Shown one piece after another: positions 21,746 to 33,500 of a DNA stretch of 64,000 nt (positions are counted from its first letter, which is position 1; every line of letters starts with the position of its first letter). Origin of the DNA: Hordeum vulgare subsp. vulgare (lineage: Eukaryota; Streptophyta; Magnoliopsida; Poales; Poaceae). The DNA is taken from contig NC_058520.1 of NCBI RefSeq assembly GCF_904849725.1, forward strand, positions 396,069,993 through 396,133,992, given 5' to 3'. Both the position numbers and the translations under genes were made by a program. Below the pieces are notes generated by a model. It was not told the origin of the DNA. It was given only the letters and a program-made list of their open reading frames with translations, and made no database searches.

Positions 21746-24309
21746 AGCATCCCCAAGCTTAATTCCTGCTCGTCCTCGAGTAGGTAAATGATAAAAATAG
21801 AATTTTTGATGTGGAATGCTACCTAACATATTTATCCATGTAATACTCTTTATTGTGGCATGAATGTTCAGATCCATAAGATTCAAAACAAATATCTAAT
21901 ATTGACATAGAAACAATAATACTTCAAGCATACTAACAAGGAAATTGCGTCCTTTCGAAATAACATGGCCTTAGAAAGTTATCACTTTAAAATCATATGG
22001 TCTGGTTATGCTCCATCTTTACCACACAAAGTATCTAAATCATGCACAAAACCTATGAAACTCAAGCAATTGTTTCACACTTTTTATGTTCTCAGACCTT
22101 TTCAACTCTCATGCAATACATGAGCGTGAGCCATGGATATAACACTATAGGTGAAAATAGAATATGGTGGAGGTTGCAAGAAAAAAGGAGAAGATAGTCT
22201 CACTTCAACTAGGCGTATCAACGGGCTATGGAGATGCCCATCAATATATATCAATGTGAGAGAGTGAGTAGGGATTGCCATGCAACAAATGCACTAGAGC
22301 TATAAGTGTATGAAATCTCAAAAAGCAAACTAAGTGGTTTTGCAAAAGATGAAATTCCACTAGTTGTATGAAAGTGACAAAAAGGAGATTCTTTATGAAG
22401 AACATGGTTCTACTTTAAAGCACAAGTGTGGAAAAAGATAGTAGCATTGTCCCTTCTCTCTTTCTCTCTTTTTTTGGTGGGCATCTTTGGCCTCTTTTAA
22501 TTTTTTATGGGCTTCGCTGGCCTCTTTAATTTTTTTGTGAAGTCCCGAGACTCATCCCAACTTGTGAGGGAATCATAGCTTCTATCATCCTTTTCTCACA
22601 TGGGACAATGCTCTAATAATCCAAATCATCACACTTTTATTTACTTACAACTCGATATCTAGAACAAAGTATTACTCTATAAGCAATATGGAAGTGATGG
22701 TACGTGTCATAAAAAACGGGACGGTGGTGTTGCACGGCAATATATCTCGGAATGGCTATGAAAATACCATAATAGGTAGATATGGTGTATATTTTGAGGA
22801 AGGTATATGGTGGCTGTTTTGAGGAAGATAGGTTTAATGTACCGGTGAAAGTTGCGCGGTACTAGAGAGGTTAGCAAAGGTGGAAGGGTGAGAGTGCGTA
22901 TAATCCATGAACTCAACATTAGTCATAAAGAACTCACATACTTATTGCAAAATCCTATTAGTTATCGAAGGAAAGTATTAGACGCATGTTCCTAGGGGAA
23001 GGGTTGGTAGGAGTTAACAGTCGCGCGATCCCGACCTCCACCCAAAGGTTGACAATCATTAAACAAATCATGCTCCGACTTCATCACATAACGGTTCACC
23101 ATACGTGCATGCTACGAGAATCACAAGCTTTAACACAATTATTTCTTCAAATTCACAATTACTCACTAGCATGACTCTCTAATTACCATCTTCATATCTC
23201 AAAACTATATGCAAGGAATCAAACTTCTCATAATATTCAATGCACTTAATATGAAAGTTTTTATTATATCCCTCTTGGATGCCCATTATATTAGGACTAA
23301 ATTCATAACCTAAACCAATTACCATGATGTTTAAAAGACTCCCAAAATAATATAATTGAGGTATGTGAGTTTAATAATTTCTATAAAATAAAACACCGCC
23401 GTGCTCTAAAATATATAAGTGAAGCACTAGAGCAACATTGCCTAGCTCAAAAGATATAAGTGAAGCACATAGAGTATTCTAATAAATTCACGATTCAGCG
23501 TGTCTCTCACAAAAGATATGTGAAGAAAGGATGATTTTAGAAAATAAAAAAATAAAGACTCATATCATACAAGACACTCCAACAAAACACATATCATTTG
23601 GTGAATAAAAATATGGCCTCAAGTAAATTTACCGATGGATTGAAGACGAAAGAGGGGATGCCTTCTGGGGCATCCCAAAGCTTAGGCTCTTTTTTATCCT
23701 TGAATATGGCTTGGGGTGCCTTGGGCATCCCCATGCTTAAGGTCTTGCCACTCCTTACTCCATAGTTCATCAAATCTTTACCCAAAACTTGAAAACTTCA
23801 CAACAGAAAACTCAACAGAAAACTCATGACATCCGTTAGTATAAGAAAAATAAATCACCACTTTAGGTACTGTTGTGAACTCATTATTTATTTATATTGG
23901 TGTAATATTTAATGTATTACAACTTCTCCATGGTTCATACCCCTCGATACAACTCACAGATTCATCAAAATAAGCAAACAACACAAAGAAAACAGAATCT
24001 TTCAAAAACAGAACAGTCTGTAGCAATCTATAAACTTCGAATAATTACGTAACTCCAAAAGTCTGAACAATTAGGAAAATCAGGGCAATTTGTATATCAA
24101 TCTTGTGTAACAAATTCAGATCAAAATCACGTTCTAGTGAATTTACAAAATTCTTGGACTGAGAGCGAAAGTTTCTATTTTTCAGCAAAATCAACTTGCA
24201 AACACCGTAGAGCATCCCAAAGGTCCTACTTGGCTCAAACACTAATTCAAACAAGAAAACACAATTATTACATAGGTAATAATGTGTGCATCACTCGAAA
24301 ACGAAATAA
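21746..24309 (-). other. Long non-coding 3' region of element C
   Basis: About 2.5 kb between the end of the protease frame and the 3' LTR. Only short, interrupted frames on both strands; none resembles RT or integrase. It contains a pyrimidine-rich stretch (about 22440-22530). I read it as internal non-coding sequence of the non-autonomous element. Confidence 0.6.
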
Positions 24310-26403
24310 AAACAAAATCATAAAAATAAAATTGGGTTGCCTCCCAACAAGCGATATGGTCATCTTTGGTATGCAATCCATAAGTAGCTCTCATAATAGA
24401 TTCATAAGTTAATTTTCTTTTTCTTTCTAGGAAAGTTCTCCATGCCTTTCATTAATGGAAATTGGAATCCAATATTTCGTTCTTTCATATCAATAATTGC
24501 ACCAATATTTCATATCAATATTTCGTTCTTGCAATCTATATCAAGAACAATGAAATTTACGGGCACATAATTCCTATTTGCAACAATAAGAACATCATTA
24601 ATCCTTCCCATATGTTTCTTAATTGTAGAATCCGCGAGATGCAAATTTAAAGAGCAATCATCAAATTCACGGAATCCTAGCACATCACATAAAGTTTTTG
24701 GAATCGTGGAAACGCTAGCACCCAAATCACACAAAGCATGTCACTCATAATCTTTAATTTTAATCCTAATAGTAGGATTCCACTCATCATAAAGCTTTCT
24801 ATGTATATAAACTTCCAACTCAAATTTTTCTTCAAAAGATTTCTTCATAGCATCCACAATGTGTTTAGTAAAAGCTTTATTTTTTTATAAGCATGCAGAG
24901 AATTCAACATGGATTGCAACAAGGAAACACAACCAATCAAAGAACAACTATCATAATTAAAGTCCTTGAAATCTAAAAGAGTGGGTTCATTGCTAATTAA
25001 ATTTTTGACCTCTTCAATCCCACTTTTATGAATCTTAGGATTAAGATCTATAAACTCCGAGTCAATGGGACGCCTTTTAACTAAAGTTGACTCATCTCCA
25101 GTCCAATCTTTTTCAGGATTTATACTAGAAAACAAAGATTCAATAGGACTCACATCAATCAATTTAAGATCTTCATCATTATTATCACGAGAAAACACCT
25201 ATTTCAAGCTATTCACGCTTAGCACGTATTCTAGCGGTTCTTTCCTTACACTCATCAATAGAAATTATCATAGCTTTTAAAGACTCGTTAATATCATGCT
25301 TGGGTGGTATAGATCTAATTTTCAAAGAATCAATCCCAAGAGAAATTCTATCAACGTTCCTAATCAAATTATCAATCTTGAATAGTTTTTCTTCAATCAT
25401 AGCATTGAAACCTTTTTGCGAGCTAATGAATTCTTTAATATTATTCTCAAGATGAGAGGCATCTTATTATAATTTCCATAAGAATTGTTGTAGGAATTAC
25501 CATAATTGTTAGAGGAATTACTAGGAAATGGCCTAGGATTGAAATTACCTGTCTAAGCGTTATTGCCAAAATAGTTCCTACCAACAAAATTCACATCCAT
25601 AGATTCATTATTATTTCCAGTCAAAGAAGACAAAGGCATATCATTGGCATCAGTAGGAGCACTCTTACTAGCAAATAATTTCATTAATTCATCCATCCTT
25701 TCACTCAAAGCATTTATTTCTTCAATAGTGTGCACTTTCTTACTAGTTAGAGATCTTTCGGTATGCCATTGAGAGTAATTTTTCATAATATTATCTAGGA
25801 GTTTAGTAGCTTCTCGTAATGTGATTTACATAAAAGTACCACCCGCGGGGGAATCTAAAAGATTTCTAGAAGGAAAATTCAATCCCACATAAAAAAATTG
25901 TATAATCATCCATAAACTCAAACCATGCACTTGGAGTTCCTAATCATAAGTTCCATCCTCTCCCAAGATTGTGCAACATGCTCATGATCAAGTTGCTTAA
26001 AATTCATTATATCGTTCCTAAGTGAGATAATCTTAGCGGGCGGAAAGTACTTGGAAATAAAAGCATCTTTACACTTATTCCACGAATCAATACAATTTTT
26101 AGGTAAAGATGAAAACCAAGTTTTAGCACGATCTTGTAGTGAGAAAGGAAATAGCTTCAATTTAACAATTTCATTATCGACATCTTTCTTCTTTTGCATA
26201 TCACACAACTTAACGAAAGTATTTAGATGGGATGCGACGTCTTCACTAGGAAGGCGAGAAAAATGTTCTTTCATAACAAGATTGAGCAAATCGGCATTAA
26301 TTTCATAAGATTCCACACGAGTGGCGGGGGCAATCGGAGTACTAATAAAATCATTATTATTAGTAGTGGAAAAATCACATAACTTGGTATTCTCTTGATT
26401 CAT
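24310..26403 (-). pseudogene. gag: gag-protease of element C
   Basis: It starts at the minus-strand ATG at 26403 with a Gypsy capsid domain (LFPFSLQDRAKTWFSSLP in the middle of 26403-25918), followed by a linker rich in asparagine and serine (25786-25440). A further open part at 25198-24845 leads to a retropepsin site CDLGASVSTIP (about 24731-24700), with D-x-GA in place of D-S/T-G as is common in Athila. The C-terminal part after the protease (GMEHFPRKK, about 24445-24420) is the usual end of this frame. Several stops and frameshifts. No polymerase follows. Confidence 0.8.
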
Positions 26404-26610
26404 TGTGACAAAGCAAGCAATCTAGCACATAAGCAATCAAACGAAAAGACGAATGGAAGAAGGGCGAATAAAAAGGCAAAACTTTTTGGTATTTTCTAGA
26501 AATTGTTTTAGAAGTGGGGGAGAGAAAACGAGAGGCAAAAGGAAATTTAAGTAAATGCAAGAGATGAGTTTCTGATGGGTACTTTGTAGGCTTGATCTTG
26601 CTATGTATCC

Positions 26611-26628
26611 TCCCGGGCAACGGCGTCA
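26611..26628 (-). other. Primer binding site of element C
   Basis: The minus strand reads TGACGCCGTTGCCCGGGA, close to the TGGCGCCGTTGCC site of Athila-clade elements (Asp tRNA type), a dozen bases from the LTR. Confidence 0.75.
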
Positions 26629-26639
26629 AAAATCCTTCT

Positions 26640-27070
26640 TCCTACTTCTTGAGCTTGCGTTGGTTTTCCCTTGAAGAGGAAATGGTGATGCAGTAAAGTA
26701 GATAAGTATTTCCCTCGGTTTGTTGAGCACCAAGGTATCAATCTAGGAGGAGGAACAAGCAAGGCCCCAATATTAGCACCTAGACAAATAATTAAACACG
26801 TGCACCCAATGCTAAGAAGGGGTTGTCAATCCCTTCACGATTATTTGCAAGGATGAGATCTGATAGAGATAGATATAAAAGATTACTAGAAATAAAAGTA
26901 AAATAGAAGAAATATATTTTTGGTATTTTTGGCTTATATATATGAAAGTATAATATGGGAAATAGACCCGGGGGCCATAGGTTTCACTGGATGCTTCTCT
27001 CATGATGGAAAACAATACGGTGGGTGAACAAATTACTGTCGAGCAATTGATAGAAAAGAGAATAATTATG
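26640..27070 (-). repeat. 5' LTR of element C, low-coordinate piece
   Basis: Matches 20163 onward; the expected terminal TG on the plus strand is mutated to TC at 26640-26641. Cut by element D; the remainder is at 40857-41986. TTATG at 27066-27070 is the target duplication of D. Confidence 0.9.
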
Positions 27071-30000
27071 TGTCACATCCCTAGCTACCCATTGAAGTCT
27101 ACTAATATTGTGCTCATATTTATTATTGCATTTAAAAGTGAAAATAGAAATCAAAGAGAAAAACCCTAGCAACTCCATATTCAAACTAATTCAAACTTGT
27201 GACAAATCAATGAACTCAAAATGGCCTTCATAGAAGTCCATCATTTTTGATAAATATTGGAAACAACGATTCAGGGGTGGATTTATTTTAAAAATACTTT
27301 TGGAATTTTATTTAAAATATAAAAGCCACTGAAACCAACTATATATTTGATTTCAAATATTTCGGAGTTTCATAAAATGTTGAATCTTTTATGTGGGTTT
27401 GGAGATATTACAAACAACACTCCAACATTATTTTCACTATTTTAGAAATAGTTTGGAGCCAAAAATAAATGAAACAAATATCAGAAGGGTTTTAACACAA
27501 ACAGAAAAGAGAGAAAATGGAAAAAAACCTATCTAACTCTTACCTCGCCCAGCCCAGCTCCTCTCGCTGTCGTCTTCCTCGCGCCAGTTGGCAGCACAAG
27601 GTGGCCGCCGCTCTCTCCGGCGAGGCCACGCAACTTCTTGCCTGCCTGGACCCTCCAACGCGCTGGCAAGGAGGATAACCCTCCCCGCAACCCATTCCAT
27701 CTCTCTCCCTCTCCCCATTCACCCCCTGCGCCTCTCTCTCTCTCTCTCGGACACCATTAGAGCCGAGCCTGAGCTCGAGCTCGCCATCGTTCATGGCCAC
27801 CCCAAGCCCCCCTGAGCATGCCGTTCACTTCGCCTCGTCGATCACATCATCCCCGCCAAAGGAAAAGAGACCCCGAGCCCTGCATCGTCAGATCACCGTC
27901 GTCTTCTTCCTCGGGCCGCAGTTGATCGCCGCCCTCGTTCAACCTCTCCAGGCTGTTCCCGAGCCCGCTCTCGACGCCTCTGCAATTCCTGTGAGCCCAA
28001 GGATCTTTTCCCCTCGTTTTCCCCCTTGATCCCGTGCCCTCGCACCCGATTCCACCGCAGCCCGACGAGATCCACCGTGGAAGCTCGTCGCCGGCGTCAA
28101 CTCCAGCCACTTCAGCCTCTAAGCATAGCAAAAATGGATGTGCCATCGAGTGGCCGTTCTCCTGGTGCCCTCCGCCGTCCTTTTGGTCGCCGGGGGAGCA
28201 ATCCCGAAGCCCTCTGCCGTCCCTGGAGTCACCGGAGGCTTGCCGCCGGTGGGTTTGACCCAATGGCCGGTGGGTTTGATCCCCTGGGTCTACGACAGGT
28301 GGGGCCAGCCCCTGGCTAATTAAAGTTTAAACTAATAAAAATAATTAGTTAATTAAATTACTAAACAGTTACTAATATGTGGGCCACCCGTGTTAAATAA
28401 CTAATTAACTTAAAATTTAATTAAAATCTGGCCAGAGTCACTGACCAGTGGGTCCCACTGGTCAGGTTTGACTTTCAACGGCCAGTTGGACCTGCTCATG
28501 TCATGCTGATGTAATAATACTAATTCTGTTTTATAATAATTCCAGAATAAATGCAAAACGTTGGAAATTGATAGAAAATTAAATATAACTCCAAATTTGA
28601 CATATAATATATGCAAATTGATCAGAAAAATTCAATGAACACAATGGTGCTACTTTCATGCATGACAAAGTTATGAAACAGCATCAGGTCAAATCAATTA
28701 AATGAATATGATAAATATACTATTTCAACTAATATTTGAATTTGAATTCAAAACAGCATCATCCCAAAGGTTTCATAGCCACACTAGCTCATGCTACATT
28801 TCATTTCATGCCATGATCATGCATCATATTGTTGTATATGAATGATATGATTGTCGTTATTGTTTCGGTAGGCTCTGCCCTTCCGGATACGTCTGAATAT
28901 CCGGCTGACACATTTAATCCCTGTGCTGAGCAACAAGACAAGCACCTTTTTGATCATCCTGATATAATCCCATGTTCTTGCTCCTGCTCCCACTTATTGC
29001 ATTAGGACAAAATATTTCAAATGCTTTCCTTCGATAGCTGAACCTATTCCTTTGCATGACATGTCATTGTCACTGTAAATAGCCAAACCTTGCAACCTAG
29101 TATACTTGGTAGTTGCTTGAGCTGTGATGTGTTTTATCCTGCTATGCTTGCTATGCCTAGAGTTGTGTCAGGTCTGTTTCATCTGGGTGATGAACAGGAA
29201 TTGATGAATGTGTTCTAGTGACAAAGTATAAGTGTGGAACCTGATTTGGTAAAGGTACCGATGAAAGGCTATGTAGGAGTACATGGCAGGTTGTTTCATT
29301 GGAACCGTCCTTAGGAACTGAGTTCCGTGTATGTAATCCAAGACTAGATACTACCACATGATGGGCCCTGAAATATGACCCTCCTCGACTTATTAATCGC
29401 TTAGTACCCGGTCCAGGAGTTGCAAGTAGTTTCTAGTGTTTATAGTCATGCTGGAGGCCGTGCATAGTGCTGACCTTAGAGGTGGGCTATGATGCGGTAG
29501 GAAGTGGAACGGTGTACCAAGTGGCACCGGGATGGTGGGCTTGGGAACCCTGTGGACATCCTTTGGGGCCGTGGCGGAAACCTCAGCTGGACTTCCGTGC
29601 GGGTTACTCTCAAATAGGCGATATTCCTGGACTAGGTGTTAGTGTGATTAACGATCGTGGCCGACTCCCTCGCTGGGCTTCCGCTTGAAGGTTGCCGAGG
29701 TGCATGACATGCACAAGGCGATAAGTGGCGAGAGCGTGTGTGAAGAAGTACACCCCTGCAGAGTTATATTCTATTCGAATAGCCGCGTCCGCGGATATGG
29801 ACTACTTGGAGACATATGTTGTTCATAGACAACTTTAATGGCTGCTCATAAAAGTATCAAAATAAGCATGAGTATCATGTATGGCATTTCCATAGGGAGA
29901 CGGAAAGGAGTCCATGATGGTGTATTGTTGTGGTAGTGGTGGACTCGTCTACGACTTATGAAAGTTGTTAAAACTATTTAAATTTTTTGTTTAGTCTAGC

Positions 30001-30962
30001 CAAGAATCAAAGTTGGCTTGCTGCATGAAACACCACAACCCCCTTATTGATACCTATGCATGAGTAGTTAGATTTGTTCTAAAGTCTTGCTGAGTACTCT
30101 TGTACTCATGTTTGCTTAATAATTGTTGAAGAGGATACCCACGAGCCAACAGGTGGGTTCTATCTAGACATCGATGATGACGAGTAGCTAGTGTCCCAGC
30201 TATGACCTGGCCCCTTTTAGAAGGGATCTGTAGATAGTCAGGCTTTATGCCTTTTTCCTTTCAACTGCGTGTACTGAGACAACCTTTATGCTTCCGCTTG
30301 GTTTGTAAGACTCTGCTTGTATGACTTGAGTGACGGGTTGTGTGACCCCTACCTGTATGAACATATTATGCAAGACTCTTCCGAGTCTTCTAAATAGATT
30401 TTTTGTCGTTGTATGGTTATGTTGTGATGGCATTGTTGTATCTATGCATATCGAGTATGTCATGCGTATGTGTGATGCACTGTGATATGTATGGGATTCG
30501 ACACCTAGTCGTATACCCTTATTAGCTCTCTATACAGAGAAATGCCCCTTTGTGATTCCAACGAGCCCTGGTAGTTCGCTACTGCTCCGGACAAATTGGT
30601 TGACCGGCATGTATCCTTCTTAGCTGTTGTGTGTGTCCCTACAGGGAAATGTCACACGGTGTAATGAAGTCCTTGTAGCTTGCTACGACTCGTCTACACT
30701 CGCTGTTGACCGACACCTGCTTTACTAGGTTATGTATGCCTGTCTGTGTACACTTGAGCCACTTGAGTTTATGACTAGTTATGTCGACCCGGGTTCTTTG
30801 ACATTGGAATGGTTGCGACACTAATGCATACGTGAGTCAAAAGGCGCAAACGGTTCCGGCTAAGGTAAGGTGGCAGCCGTGGGGTTAACCGTGCGTGGGA
30901 ACGCAAAGAGATGCAATGTGTTACATGTTGGATTCCTATGGCTTAGGATCGGGGTCCCGACA
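27071..30962 (+). repeat. 5' LTR of element D
   Basis: Direct repeat of 36962-40851. It contains a GC-rich block (about 27531-28320) with several open frames on both strands that are not conserved proteins, and a long AT-rich remainder. No clear TATA box could be chosen. Confidence 0.93.
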
Positions 30963-30966
30963 TCAT

Positions 30967-30979
30967 TGGTATCAGAGCC
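30967..30979 (+). other. Primer binding site of element D (initiator Met tRNA)
   Basis: TGGTATCAGAGCC begins four bases after the LTR. Confidence 0.9.
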
Positions 30980-31386
30980 TGACTGACTGTAGGATTACCA
31001 AGCAAAACTGGTCGAAGTTGAGTCTAGAATTGCTTTAGTTATATATAAGGGAATTGTTTGTGGAAGGGAACGTAAGATTCTTGCTTCTCTTCTCAAGTCA
31101 TTCCATTCTGGTCAACCTCGTCTTTTCTATGGGGATTAAGAACTAGGTTACTTATCTATCTTTCAGGATCGCGTGTTACTAATCGGTAGACTGTAAGAAA
31201 ACGGTGCGAGAGTTAATCCGAGTTTCTTTTGTTCCAAAGAAAAGAAAATAAGTTTTGATGACCATGGAATTGAATTTGATAGTTGAGTGGTTATGATATC
31301 CTATCTTTTTTGGGTTGTCTCAATTTTTTTTTGAGCATTTACAGTTGTTATGCTGCCCAATTTTATCTCCAGAGCTCTAATGCCTT
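30980..31386 (+). other. Untranslated leader of element D
   Basis: Between the primer site and the leader ORF. T-rich in places. No protein-like frame or further repeat seen. Confidence 0.5.
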
Positions 31387-32230
31387 TTGCATTACTCTCT
31401 ATTTCAGATACCTGGCCGTCCTTCTCGTCAGGTGGTCCGTCTGACTAGGTGCATTGATGTGCCGGGTCACACGGTCATGCTGGCCAGGATGATGTCAGTA
31501 GCCGGTTACCGCTGGTACCCAGAGTATACAGTGGAGGAGCAGTACCGGAATTTCAATCAGAATCAGTACCTGTGCACTGTTAGGGTATTTCCAGTTTACC
31601 CTCGAGCCGATGAGCCGATCCATTGGTCTTATGGATTGGGGTTACTGTTGACATGGCGGTACGAAATGCTGCCTACTCAATGTTGACCATCATGAGAGCC
31701 AGACATGCACTGCTGTAGAATTCAGAGTTCTGCTATGTTCCCGCTTCTTAGCAGGAGAAGAAGGATACCTCAGTGGGGTCTACTTTGATTCGTCTTTGGA
31801 GGATCCACTGCTACCCCTGAGATGCTAGAGAATAGAGACAGAGATGCTCGTGCCCTTCGCATGGAGCTCTATGCTACTCGTCCCCGTTTGTAGACAGCCT
31901 TGACATAGCTGACACCTGTAGTTCAGATGGGGTATGGAGATATGGAGATGTTGAACCCCGTTAGGACTCATCTTCCAGCTCATGTTGACTGACCTGCTAT
32001 AGGAGGTGTCGCCCCTCTTCGGGGACCTCTACTACCACCATTCAGGGGACCAAGGCCACACCCGTGTCCTTACGGTTCCCTGGGGTCTCAGGCTCGAGTA
32101 TTTCCTGATCCGCAGGTTGAGCTCCATGGCCAGGAGACAACCTTTATGAGATGTTTATGCGGATGCTTGAACCCATGAGTGGAAGAGTAGTATGGTAGTA
32201 GTTGTACTTCCACAGTCCTGTGTGTCTTGT
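31387..32230 (+). pseudogene. Leader ORF upstream of gag in element D, unknown product
   Basis: An open frame from 31387 to 31686 encodes a protein-like stretch with aromatic clusters (GYRWYPEYTVEEQYRNF in the middle). Fragments that look coding continue in other frames to about 32230, with many stops. It is not gag, whose capsid domain starts at 32500 and is complete. Extra ORFs upstream of gag occur in some plant Gypsy elements. I do not recognise a domain. It may be an accessory ORF or captured host sequence. Confidence 0.4.
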
Positions 32231-32499
32231 GGAGTATGACTATGTCGTGAGATGAGTTCCGGAGGCATAGATAAATAATGTATATTAAGCTTGGAAAGCC
32301 TCTGATGAGTAGTATCATCTTTTCAGTAATTTGCTCTTCAGTTTGAGGTTGTACTGAACTATGTAATGGTGTGTATGAACCATGGTGTATATATAGCAGT
32401 TGCTTGTTACCATGTTGTTCGGATGTTCATTTCCGCATTCCATGTGTTCAGTGCATTCTTAATTCATAGTTAGTATTGATGTTGATATTTCTCTAAGCT

Positions 32500-33500
32500 G
32501 TGAGTTTGTTTGCCAGGATGGTGTTTACCAGGCTGAACCATGCCCCTAACCATGAGCAGGGAGAAGGTAGTCAGGCAGCACAGGAGGAACTGCCTCACCC
32601 GTCTTCTTTGGCGGAGGTTATGCTCGAGGCAGAAAGGAACAAGAGAGAGACCAACTGTCTGCTAGAACATATTGAGAAAAACACGGCTCGTCAGCCGCGA
32701 AATGATGCAGTGTCCCTCAATGACTTTGTCAAGCTGAATCCCCCGAAGTTCCATCACTTTGTCGATCCTCTCGATGCTGATGACTGGTTGTGCAGTATAT
32801 CGCGCAAGATACGCTCTACCAATGTTTTTAAGGCCGACAAGGTTACCTTTGCTGTGTACTTTCTGGAAGGCCCCACCAATCTGTGGTGGGAGAATTTTAA
32901 AGCTAGGCGTCCTGCCGGACCAGCAGCCACATGGGCAGATTTAAGTGCAGCCTTTCATCTGCACCACATTCCAGAGGGTCTAACGGACCGTAAAAGAGAG
33001 GAATTATGTGCCTTCACCCAGGGAAAGTTGACCGTGGATGCTAATAGCCGCGAGTTTGGTAATCTCGCTCGCTACGCAACTGAAGAGGTGTCAACTGACG
33101 CCAAGAAGCAAGCAAGATTCCGCAAGGGTCTGAGCCCCGAACTTCGTCGTGACCTACGCCTTCATGAATGCACAAGTTTCAAGCTCTTTTCAACAAGGCG
33201 ATCAGTGCCGAGACTGGTCATACCGACTATGAAGCGACGAAGAAGCACTCTCGCGATTCGGGCTCCTCATCTGGTTCCGCATTTCCAAAATGCAGGTTGT
33301 GGGTCCCGAATAGCTCTCTGTAACCAAGATATATCCCGAGGCCATCCTATGTGGCGCCTTAGGTGAACCAGACCAACCTGCTAGCAAAGACCTATGGTGG
33401 TCCAGCTAGAAATGATGCACCACGTGCCAATCAAGTGATCTGTTACAAGTGTGGAGAACCGGGGCACTATTCACAAGAGTGTCCTCAGAATATAGCTGCC
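32500..33500 (+). pseudogene. gag: gag of element D
   Basis: From 32500 (an alternative start is the internal ATG at 32518). A Gypsy capsid domain is clear: NPPKFHHFVDPLDADDWL (about 32731) and LEGPTNLWWENF (about 32866). A frameshift near 33178 and stops near 33321 and 33360 break the linker. The CCHC knuckle CYKCGEPGHYSQEC lies at about 33442-33483 in the next frame. The product would be the capsid and nucleocapsid. Confidence 0.88.

Noticed and set aside
27531..28320. Several open frames in a GC-rich block on both strands, repeated at 37430-38200
   Set aside because: Part of the LTR of D. The frames are long because of GC content, overlap each other and differ between the two LTR copies.
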